Positions 1-6,354 of a DNA stretch of 6,966 nucleotides are shown here, piece by piece. The stretch is from the NCBI GenBank assembly GCA_030706665.1, contig JAUZOB010000174.1, positions 1 through 6,966 of the forward strand. The letters are read 5' to 3'. Made by a program: the position numbers and the translations under genes. Below the pieces are notes generated by a model that saw only the letters and a program-made list of their open reading frames with translations, did no database searches and was not told where the DNA came from. Each line of letters opens with the position of its first letter. The stretch's first letter is position 1. This DNA comes from Bacteroidota bacterium (GTDB lineage Bacteria; Bacteroidota; Bacteroidia; Bacteroidales; Prolixibacteraceae).

Positions 1-296
1 CCCCATTGTTGCCCGATGAATTCAATAAACGATACTTTAAAAGGCCCCATTTTCCGATATACCTTTACCAGGGGAGCAATCAATTGAATCTTGCCATTTG
101 TGCTTATTGTTATGATGGCAAGAGACTTATTGTGCCCATATGTGTTGTTGTTAATGTCTTTAAAGATATTCCACCAGTTATAAACCCACTTAAATGAACT
201 TGATAGGTTTTGATTATCTGAAATTAATTCAAGCGCTTCCCATTGAGACTCTAACTTTTCTAAGTCAGGTTGAGATTCAATTAAATTATATTCCAT
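1..296 (-). CDS. GNAT/FemAB-like acyltransferase, N-terminal part, cut by the left window edge
   Basis: The frame opens at an ATG (294-296) and stays open for 98 codons to the window edge with no stop, so this is the N-terminal part of a longer gene. The protein starts MEYNLIESQPDLEKLESQWE. A W-x2-L-type segment (W19, L22) is followed by SSFKWVYNWWNIF (about residues 34-46), a strand LAIITIS, then LIAPLVKV and FKVSFIEFIGQQW near the edge. This order of an aromatic WW-x2-F patch, a IAPL strand and a FIG motif is what I know from the Acetyltransf_6 group (CelD/BcsL-like, FemAB-related GNAT fold). Members often sit in polysaccharide loci and are thought to transfer an acyl or aminoacyl group. 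The acceptor is unknown, and a sugar of the repeat unit is an inference from context. The start lies 14 bases after the stop of the preceding glycosyltransferase, so it is probably the next gene of the operon. There is no clear ribosome binding site. G+C is about 34 %, well below its neighbours. Confidence 0.72.
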   Translation of the reverse strand, partial: MEYNLIESQPDLEKLESQWEALELISDNQNLSSSFKWVYNWWNIFKDINNNTYGHNKSLAIITISTNGKIQLIAPLVKVYRKMGPFKVSFIEFIGQQW

Positions 297-310
297 AATA
301 CTTGAGAAGT

Positions 311-1405
311 TTAATTTTTCTGATATTCTAAAATATGTTTCCGGACACAAATCTTTATGCTCAGATGCTTGTCGAAGAAGTCCATCAGGTCTTTTTTATG
401 GATTAGATTTCGGAAATCCATATATTCCCGCACCGTATTATAGTAATCTTCTTCGGAAACGGATGGAGCAATAAATCCGTTCACTCCATTCCGAATGGTA
501 CTGATTATTCCCCCCACGGGGGTGCAAATGGGAATGCAGCCGCAGGCAAACGATTCGATCAGGGTAATGGGCATGCCTTCATAGATTGAAGTCAGACAGA
601 AAGCATCTGCATTGAGATAATAATCGGTCACGTTGTGTTTCTCTCCTAAAAACCAAATGCCTTTCATGGCTCTTTTCTTTAACTCCTGCCCTTGTGGTAA
701 ATCAAAGTCCAATCCGACAACCAACAAAACAACCGGGAAGTTTTCCTTCAAAAGACGGTTGAAAGTACGGATGAGCAGTTCCTGATTTTTCTGTGCTGCA
801 CAACGGGCCACATGCAGGAATATCATTTTATTCCCTTCTCTCAGTTTCTCCACGAAATGTTTTACGTTCCAGAATTCTTCCGATGCAACAGGCTTGCTTC
901 GTCCGTTGCAGATTTCAGTGTAGCGTTCTGTGCCATAGTATTCTGCAAAAGAACGCGTTGATTCTTCGGAGATCGTAATTGCTCTGATCCACCCATTTTT
1001 ATAAAAGTTTTTTCTGATAAAGTATTCCAGCCTGCTTTTCACTTCTTTGGGAGCATCGTTGTGAATCGTGTGGAAAAAACGGACTTTACGAAAAAGCCAG
1101 ATGAGCGGGAAAATATAATTCACCAGGTTGAGGTGACAATGCACAATGTCCGGCTTAATCTTTCGAATCAGTTTGTAAAAACGAAAGATATTTGAAAGCC
1201 TGAACCCCGGGGGAATCCTCAGATTTATATAATGAACCCCGGGTGTAATTTCAGGGACATAAAACCCTTGATTATTGTAGCGGTCGTCCCACATGGTACA
1301 CAAATATACTTCATGCCCCCGGTCAAAGAGTTCGTTGCAAATGTCAAGCACAAAGCGTTCGGCCCCTGCCGGACCCAATGTATAGATGATATGTAATATT
1401 TTCAT
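311..1405 (-). CDS. GT4 family glycosyltransferase (364 aa)
   Basis: This is a cytoplasmic GT-B fold glycosyltransferase of the retaining GT4 type, likely adding one sugar to the lipid-linked repeat unit. The N-terminus MKILHIIYTLGPAGAERFVL has the glycine-rich donor-domain loop (G11, G14, E16) typical of the family. The strand KPDIVHCH (84-91) and FHTIHND (111-117) belong to the acceptor domain. In the C-terminal domain, HVARCAAQKNQELLI (198-212) carries the conserved Arg and Lys that contact the nucleotide-sugar phosphates (R201, K206). YEGMPITLIESFACG (275-289) is the E-x7-E motif with E276 and E284, followed by TPVGGI and NGVNGF. Length is normal and complete. The ATG overlaps the TGA of the upstream gene by four bases (ATGA), which suggests translational coupling. 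The C-terminal tail after about residue 340 becomes A/T-rich and lysine-rich. Donor and acceptor sugars cannot be assigned. Confidence 0.93.
   Translation of the reverse strand: MKILHIIYTLGPAGAERFVLDICNELFDRGHEVYLCTMWDDRYNNQGFYVPEITPGVHYINLRIPPGFRLSNIFRFYKLIRKIKPDIVHCHLNLVNYIFPLIWLFRKVRFFHTIHNDAPKEVKSRLEYFIRKNFYKNGWIRAITISEESTRSFAEYYGTERYTEICNGRSKPVASEEFWNVKHFVEKLREGNKMIFLHVARCAAQKNQELLIRTFNRLLKENFPVVLLVVGLDFDLPQGQELKKRAMKGIWFLGEKHNVTDYYLNADAFCLTSIYEGMPITLIESFACGCIPICTPVGGIISTIRNGVNGFIAPSVSEEDYYNTVREYMDFRNLIHKKDLMDFFDKHLSIKICVRKHILEYQKN
1402..1405 (-). other. ATGA stop/start overlap between two glycosyltransferase genes
   Basis: On the coding strand the four bases read ATGA: the TGA ends the upstream glycosyltransferase and the ATG starts the downstream one. 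No purine-rich ribosome binding site stands at the usual distance before this ATG; the nearest, GAGAGG, is about 18 bases upstream. Re-initiation by ribosomes finishing the upstream gene is therefore the likely way the downstream gene is translated. Confidence 0.85.
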
Positions 1406-2625
1406 GACGGAATAATATTTAACCTCTCAGTTCCCATTTGAATTTGATTCCCTGAATTGAAAAGAAAATCATAAATCAGGATTCCGTTCTTTCGATAGTC
1501 AAAATGTTGCAGTCCGGTCTGAAATCCTTGACGACCGATTTCATCGGCCAGCTCCGGTTTCTCCAATATCTCTTTCATCTTAAAGCTGAAGGCACCGGTA
1601 TCATAGCTATCTGCCACGAAAGCGTTGACTCCGTCCTTAAAGAAATTTTTGATTTCCCCGATATTCGTAGAAACAATCGGCCTTGCAGCAGCAGTATACT
1701 CTCCGATCTTATGCGGAAATCGGGCAATATCCTGAATGGTTGGCCTCATGGGAATCAGCAGGGCTATGCTGTTTTTATAACTTCTGATCAGTTCTTCATC
1801 GGTAATGTTGTTCAATAGCGTGATGTGATCCGATTGCTCTCTGTTGACAGCTTCCTTCAGCTTCTCCAACTCTGCATCGCGGTCGCCACTTGCTATAATC
1901 ACCAGTCCGGCATCTGTATTTAACTTCCGGTAAGCCTCAATGATGAAATAAATAACCTCAGAATAAGCCAACGATCCGCAAAACAGAAATCCAGACTTCC
2001 GTTTCGCTCTCGTGCAGCCCTGTGCAGGATTGACAAATAGATTAAAGTCGCATAGGGGCGGAACTCTTAATATCGGTTTTTCCGGCTTTTCCCGGATCAC
2101 TCTGTCGTGCAAATAATCGCTGATCACGAAGATTCGATCTGCCAAATAAATGTACAATCGGTTCTTTAACCACAGTGCGAATTTTGCAATCCCTTTCTTC
2201 GGGGTACTCCAATATTCTACTGCATCGAACACTGACCTGATTCTTAATAACTTTGCAAGCAACGTATAATAGACAAGTTCCCATAACACATTGCTTGAAA
2301 TAATAATTGCATCTGCTTTATGATTCCTTCGACAGGAAGCGATGAGCTTCAGCTCATTGAACAAACCGTATCCCTTCAGTAAGTTCCGTTTTACAAACCC
2401 CGAAGGCCGGTAAGGGGTTCCACTGCAATATTCATACTCAATCCCTTCAAAAGTCCCTTTTACGAAAACAGGAGGGCCATTCCCCGGCCTATGTGTCCCC
2501 ACCCGGTTAAAAACCCTGACGGAACATCCGGTTTCAGTCAATCCTTTTGCAATCAGCAGCTGTCTTTTGATCTGAGCAAGTCCGACAGGGAATCCCGGAA
2601 ATCCCACATACAGAATATATTTCAT
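1402..2625 (-). CDS. GT4-like glycosyltransferase (407 aa)
   Basis: This is a GT-B glycosyltransferase, probably cytoplasmic and membrane-associated, acting on the lipid-linked oligosaccharide. I start it at the ATG at 2623-2625 (MKYILYVGFPGFPVGLAQIK). A TTG three codons earlier (2632-2634) is in frame but a weaker start. The N-terminal domain has the GFPVGLAQIKRQ loop (11-22), ADAIIISSN (104-112) and VFDAVEYW (132-139). The linker region reads ILRVPPLCDFNLF (185-197), the usual entry to the donor-binding domain, followed by FLFCGSLAYSEV (213-224). Instead of a full E-x7-E it has ARFPHKIGEYTAAARPIV (301-318) with only the second Glu (E309). That RFP-x-K-x-GEY form is known in a GT4 subgroup and need not mean loss of activity. 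The start is 12 bases after the polymerase stop, and the 3' end overlaps the next gene by four bases. Sugar specificity is unknown. Confidence 0.9.
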   Translation of the reverse strand: MKYILYVGFPGFPVGLAQIKRQLLIAKGLTETGCSVRVFNRVGTHRPGNGPPVFVKGTFEGIEYEYCSGTPYRPSGFVKRNLLKGYGLFNELKLIASCRRNHKADAIIISSNVLWELVYYTLLAKLLRIRSVFDAVEYWSTPKKGIAKFALWLKNRLYIYLADRIFVISDYLHDRVIREKPEKPILRVPPLCDFNLFVNPAQGCTRAKRKSGFLFCGSLAYSEVIYFIIEAYRKLNTDAGLVIIASGDRDAELEKLKEAVNREQSDHITLLNNITDEELIRSYKNSIALLIPMRPTIQDIARFPHKIGEYTAAARPIVSTNIGEIKNFFKDGVNAFVADSYDTGAFSFKMKEILEKPELADEIGRQGFQTGLQHFDYRKNGILIYDFLFNSGNQIQMGTERLNIIPS

Positions 2626-2637
2626 CGGATTCAATTT

Positions 2638-3873
2638 TTATAGACTGATATGCGGATCGGGAGCCTGAATGGCTTCATAGATCTCTTTATCAGATAAATT
2701 GAGGAAATAGGGCGAATAACAAATTCCGACGCAGATCCAGATGAGAAAATAACGGAGCGAGAATGTAATTCCTGCCGTGGGATACAAATCGAGCAGCCAG
2801 AGCATCAACTGAATGGCTGCTGCTTTGGCTAATCCGTTCTTCGATTGGAACAATCCCTTCCCGATGGCGGGTAGTATCATTAACAGGATCAGAATCAGAT
2901 TGATTCCTCCTCCCTTTAACAGAATGTTCAGATAGCCCGTCTCAATGCCACTCCGGTAATCAGTCCATTCCTCTGTTCCCTCATCAATCATCGGATAGAA
3001 ATAACTTCCGTTTAAACCTTTCCCGATCACCATATCCATCCGTGACATATCTTCAAAGAAACTCTCCTCAACATCACTTCGCGTGTCTTGGGATATCCGT
3101 TCGATGGTATAATTGAAAAACTTGTCTTTCGTCTGATTGAAAATCAGCAATCCGGTCATAAAGATCAGCACTCCGGCTGCAACCATTCGAATCCGGTGTT
3201 TTATTTTCTGATTGTTAAAATAAAGATAGTGTAGTAAATAACCCGCCAGCATGATATTCGCATACGAGAGCATCAGGTTTCTGCGGGCTTTATAAGTCGC
3301 AAGGATAAAAGTTATCAGAATGATAGCAATCGTAAAGAACTTCCTTCTTCGGGAATGATAATTAAGGGTCAGAAGCATAAACCCCGACGGAAAACTCAAA
3401 AGAAGAACGTAGTATTCAATGGTGTCACGATTTTCGAAATCAAGCACTTTTTCATAAAAAATCAAGCACAGGATAAGGAAACCGATTCCCATTGCAACCG
3501 TCGTGTGAAATATCTTTTTGAGGTCATTAATTTCCTGTGGCCAAAAAATCAGAACCGGGACAAAATAATTGAGGACACCGTCCATGGGATTCAAAAAATT
3601 GATATACCAACTTTGTGTTCCAAGTTCTGTGATTCCTCTGCTGATGATGAACAGTTGCCATATAAACCAAAGAATAAGAATGACTTTTAAATAGTTATTT
3701 ATTGACTTTATCTTCAGCATCCAGGCTCCCGGGAAAATGATCAGCAGCAACCCTGCCAATTGAAAAGCCCGACAAACAGTGGAATTTAAGGAATTATTTC
3801 CCAGAAGAATATAAGCCAGGGCGTAAAGGATCAATCCCAGACTAAAAAGACGGTTTGCTTTTTCCCTGCTCAT
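2638..3873 (-). CDS. wzy: Wzy-type O-antigen/capsule repeat-unit polymerase (411 aa)
   Basis: This is an integral inner-membrane protein that probably joins flipped, lipid-linked repeat units on the periplasmic side. I count about eleven or twelve hydrophobic segments, among them roughly 9-25, 36-54, 61-79, 126-141, 152-172, 178-194, 200-218, 229-246, 323-340, 349-368 and 371-389. Between about 247 and 320 lies a large hydrophilic loop with DTRSDVEESF, then IGKGLNGSYF (283-292) and GIETGYLNILLKGGGI (309-324). Loop arginines plus the GKG and E-x-GY-x3-L pattern are typical of Wzy/O-antigen ligase-like proteins. Wzy sequences diverge strongly, so the call also rests on the flippase and glycosyltransferases beside it. 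An in-frame ATG at 3952-3954 would add 27 residues and overlap the upstream gene by 52 bases. I prefer the ATG at 3871-3873 because it leaves a 29-base gap and begins just before the first membrane segment. An O-antigen ligase (WaaL-like) is the main alternative. Confidence 0.85.
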   Translation of the reverse strand: MSREKANRLFSLGLILYALAYILLGNNSLNSTVCRAFQLAGLLLIIFPGAWMLKIKSINNYLKVILILWFIWQLFIISRGITELGTQSWYINFLNPMDGVLNYFVPVLIFWPQEINDLKKIFHTTVAMGIGFLILCLIFYEKVLDFENRDTIEYYVLLLSFPSGFMLLTLNYHSRRRKFFTIAIILITFILATYKARRNLMLSYANIMLAGYLLHYLYFNNQKIKHRIRMVAAGVLIFMTGLLIFNQTKDKFFNYTIERISQDTRSDVEESFFEDMSRMDMVIGKGLNGSYFYPMIDEGTEEWTDYRSGIETGYLNILLKGGGINLILILLMILPAIGKGLFQSKNGLAKAAAIQLMLWLLDLYPTAGITFSLRYFLIWICVGICYSPYFLNLSDKEIYEAIQAPDPHISL

Positions 3874-3902
3874 AATTAAAGCCGTTTGTCCTTTGCTCTC
3901 TT

Positions 3903-4982
3903 TTACAGAATACTTTTGTATACCTCCAGGGTCTGTGCGGCTGCTCTCTTCCATGAAAAGAGTTTCAACCGTTCGCTTCCCCTCTTGCGAAGCATTTCTG
4001 ACAGATTCGGATCATAAATGACCTTTTCCACAGCCTGCGCAATGGATTCTTTGCTCTCCGGATCAAAATATAACGCGGCGTCGCTTGCAATTTCCGGAAA
4101 GCAACTTGCCGCACTCAGACAAACCGGACAATTATTTGAAAAGGCTTCCAGAATCGGGATCCCAAATCCTTCGTAAAGCGACGGATATACAAAAACCAAT
4201 GCATCGCGGTATAAGGAGTAGAGCAGAGTATCACTGACCAACATGGCCTTTGCCTGATCCTGTATCCCCAATCTTCCCAGAAAACGCTCTTCATCGGGTG
4301 TAAACGGACTGCCGGTACAAATCAGCTTTAAGGATTGGTCACGCATCAAAATTGGCGTGACGGCTTCGGCAAAAAGACTGAAGTTTTTATATGAATTGCT
4401 CCGGTTGCCTACAAACAGAAGGTAGCGTCCGAATTCTCCGTCCTTTACAACAGGAGCGGGTGCACTCCATCCATGATAGATCACACTGATTTTATCCGGA
4501 TTTACCGGATACAGCTCCAAAATGTCTTTTCTGGTATGTTCACTGACCGCAATAATCCGGTCCGATTTATAAATCAACTGCTTCTTGTTTTCACGTTCGG
4601 CATTGTACTCTTTGAAATGTTGTGCATATCGTTCAAGGATCATGTCATGGACTGTAATTACCAGCGGTGCTTTTAAGCTTTTCAGGAAATAGGGGGAGAA
4701 ATAGGTATGATGAAAAATATCATATTTGCTCCGGTTTAATTTGTATATCGAAAACTGCTTGTTAATTCGGTTCTCCACGATCCGCTTCCCTTTGAAATTC
4801 AGGGAAGTCAAAAGATGTTTCATCCGCTCCTTTTTTAAATCGTGCAGATGGACATTATCCGAAAAAAGTACCGAGATCTCCGTATGGACCTCCGGACTCA
4901 GCTCTTTGATAATCTCACAGAAATATCTGGAAACCCCTCCGTAATTCTGTATGAATGCGTTATAGTCGTAAAGTATGTTCAT
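3903..4982 (-). CDS. GT4 family glycosyltransferase, mannosyltransferase-like (359 aa)
   Basis: This is a retaining GT-B glycosyltransferase, complete and of normal length. The N-terminus MNILYDYNAFIQNYGGVSRY has the GGVSRYF signature (15-21) seen in the GT4 group that includes the O-antigen mannosyltransferases MtfB and WbaZ. Next come DIFHHTYFSPY (88-98), LVITVHDM (107-114) and ADRIIAVSEHT-like SDRIIAVSEHT (140-150). The donor domain holds YLLFVGNRSNSYKN (187-200), with R194 and K199 as likely phosphate contacts. LYEGFGIPILEAFSNNCPV (269-287) is a full E-x7-E motif (E271, E279), followed by FPEIASDAALYFDP (295-308), a classic end of this family. The subgroup suggests mannose or a related 6-deoxyhexose as donor, but this is inference from family style. 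It starts five bases after the flippase stop, so the two are almost certainly co-transcribed. No good Shine-Dalgarno sequence is visible; the leader is short and purine-rich (AAAGCGG). Confidence 0.94.
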   Translation of the reverse strand: MNILYDYNAFIQNYGGVSRYFCEIIKELSPEVHTEISVLFSDNVHLHDLKKERMKHLLTSLNFKGKRIVENRINKQFSIYKLNRSKYDIFHHTYFSPYFLKSLKAPLVITVHDMILERYAQHFKEYNAERENKKQLIYKSDRIIAVSEHTRKDILELYPVNPDKISVIYHGWSAPAPVVKDGEFGRYLLFVGNRSNSYKNFSLFAEAVTPILMRDQSLKLICTGSPFTPDEERFLGRLGIQDQAKAMLVSDTLLYSLYRDALVFVYPSLYEGFGIPILEAFSNNCPVCLSAASCFPEIASDAALYFDPESKESIAQAVEKVIYDPNLSEMLRKRGSERLKLFSWKRAAAQTLEVYKSIL

Positions 4983-4987
4983 CCGCT

Positions 4988-6346
4988 TTATTGTATCCAG
5001 ATTCCTTTTTTACCTTTGATAATGATCAGATAGTATTGCAACGGCGCCAGTATAATCGCATTGAAATTCACAATGATCAATGCCAGAAATATCGCCCACG
5101 GACCCATATGAAAACGGTGGATGAATAGCGACATCAGGGCCAGATAGAGTACCGGACTGATCAGACAGGCAATAAACTGTATCTTCAGGGCGCTGATCCC
5201 GTTCAAAAATGAGATATAGGGTGCACCGAACATCGAAAACAGGAAAAAGAGAAATCCGTAAAGCGAAAGAGTAAGGCCGATGTGTACTTTCCCTTCTCCA
5301 AGCCAAAAGCGATACACCTGCTCTGAAAAGAATAACATCAAAAAGCCGACACACGCCAGCAGCCAGACTAGTTTTGTATATTTCCGCATCGCATTTCTCA
5401 CCCAACGGATGTCATTGCGTACATAAGCGTCGGTTGAGGCTGTCCAGAATGGCAACAGAAAAATGGACAAAACCATGTTCAACGCTCCGAAATACTTGTA
5501 AACAATGTTATAGGCCGTCACGTCCGGCAAGGTATAGTTTTGAGCAATGATGATGTTGGCTGTCTGATATTGAATAATTCCCGCAATTTGAATCACAAAA
5601 AACTTTAATCCCAATGTCAGAAGCTCTTTCTTATAAGAGAAATCAATCATTGAAAAACGTGGTCGGTACTTTCGGTATTCCCGCTTAAAAAAAAACAGGT
5701 TCGCCAGAATCAGAATCAGAAGCGGGGAGGCACAGAGTGCCCAGGCCAGGTTGATCAGCGATCCCTGAGTGGTTTTGGTCAGAACCACGACGAATGTCAG
5801 CGAAAGCATCTGTCCCAGTACATCCAACAAAGACGCTTTGGCTGGTTGCTGATTCGAAATAATGATGGTCGTGATCGTATTGAAAATGAACTGAAAACAA
5901 AAATAGGTAAAAACGATCACAGCCACGGTGGTCACTTCCCGGTGCATGCTCTCCGGCACATTGAGAATCCGGGCCCAGTTCAGAAAATTGTTTGCGACTA
6001 GAAAAAGGATCCATACCGTTGAAAAAATCAGGACCAGGATTGCATACGAGGTGCTCACGTATTTCACGGCATCCGTCTCATTCTCCCGCGAAATTGCCTC
6101 CGCCAGTTTATTGCGAAGCCCCTGTGTCAATCCGATGTCGAAAAAACCGAACCAGGAAACCAGCGAGCTGATGGTCAGCCATATTCCGTAGCGGGAAGCA
6201 TCGACATAGTCGATCACAATTCGGACGAAGATAATTCCTAAAATGATGCTGATCCCTTTGATTCCAAACCCCAGCACCACATTCTTCTTCAGTTCGAAGC
6301 TGCGTTTATTATCGGAGCGGATGAGCGAATAAAAAATATTCGGCAT
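4988..6346 (-). CDS. wzx: Wzx-type polysaccharide flippase (452 aa)
   Basis: This is a polytopic inner-membrane transporter of the PST/RfbX branch of the MOP flippase superfamily. It is expected to move undecaprenyl-diphosphate-linked repeat units from the cytoplasmic to the periplasmic leaflet. About twelve hydrophobic segments are visible, near 22-44, 53-70, 98-118, 139-163, 172-190, 197-220, 243-262, 281-304, 323-341, 357-377, 388-410 and 414-442. YGIWLTISSLVSWFGFFDIG (53-72) followed by LTQGLRNKLAEA (73-84) is the strongly conserved N-terminal signature of this group. The end, PLQYYLIIIKGKKGIW (435-450), matches how Bacteroidota Wzx proteins finish as I recall them. Length is normal. The ATG at 6344-6346 lies eight bases after the stop of the upstream glycosyltransferase, with an A-rich leader and no Shine-Dalgarno. 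Codons 218-220 are three TTT codons forming a T9 run that could slip. MurJ or teichoic-acid flippases are less likely given the neighbours. Confidence 0.94.
   Translation of the reverse strand: MPNIFYSLIRSDNKRSFELKKNVVLGFGIKGISIILGIIFVRIVIDYVDASRYGIWLTISSLVSWFGFFDIGLTQGLRNKLAEAISRENETDAVKYVSTSYAILVLIFSTVWILFLVANNFLNWARILNVPESMHREVTTVAVIVFTYFCFQFIFNTITTIIISNQQPAKASLLDVLGQMLSLTFVVVLTKTTQGSLINLAWALCASPLLILILANLFFFKREYRKYRPRFSMIDFSYKKELLTLGLKFFVIQIAGIIQYQTANIIIAQNYTLPDVTAYNIVYKYFGALNMVLSIFLLPFWTASTDAYVRNDIRWVRNAMRKYTKLVWLLACVGFLMLFFSEQVYRFWLGEGKVHIGLTLSLYGFLFFLFSMFGAPYISFLNGISALKIQFIACLISPVLYLALMSLFIHRFHMGPWAIFLALIIVNFNAIILAPLQYYLIIIKGKKGIWIQ
5687..5695 (-). repeat. Nine-base T homopolymer inside the flippase gene
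   Basis: The coding strand carries nine T in a row, exactly codons 218-220 (Phe-Phe-Phe), followed by AAG. One extra T would turn the next codon into TAA at once. Loss of one T would shift the frame and reach TGA after roughly a dozen further codons. Either slip would end the protein near its middle. It is the longest single-base run I noticed in the window. Whether it varies in the population is not visible here. Confidence 0.9.
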
Positions 6347-6354
6347 ATTGGTTT

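Noticed and set aside
6..197. Plus-strand frame of 63 codons near the left edge
   Set aside because: It lies opposite the acyltransferase frame, which has recognisable family motifs and operon spacing; the plus-strand product has no recognisable features.
297..310. Possible terminator or promoter between the last transferase and the acyltransferase
   Set aside because: The 14-base gap is too short for a hairpin terminator and no inverted repeat is visible; no promoter-like elements could be supported in any gap.
1504..1818. Plus-strand frame of 104 codons
   Set aside because: It is antisense to a well-supported glycosyltransferase and looks like a chance open frame, with no motif or start context.
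3437..3469. Eleven-base direct repeat (AAATCAAGCAC) 22 bases apart in the polymerase gene
   Set aside because: It is short and A-rich, with no further copies noticed; chance similarity of coding sequence is enough. Recombination across it would frameshift the gene, but nothing suggests it is active.
3355..3690. Plus-strand frame of 111 codons
   Set aside because: It is antisense to the polymerase; the product is basic and low in complexity, as expected when membrane-protein codons are read backwards.
5010..5405. Minus-strand frame of 131 codons in another frame of the flippase gene
   Set aside because: It sits wholly inside the flippase, whose own frame carries the conserved signatures; the product has no recognisable domain.
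5685..6014. Minus-strand frame of 109 codons inside the flippase gene
   Set aside because: It is a shadow frame of the flippase. Its end falls beside the T9 tract, but it does not join to the flippase frame in a way that suggests programmed frameshifting.
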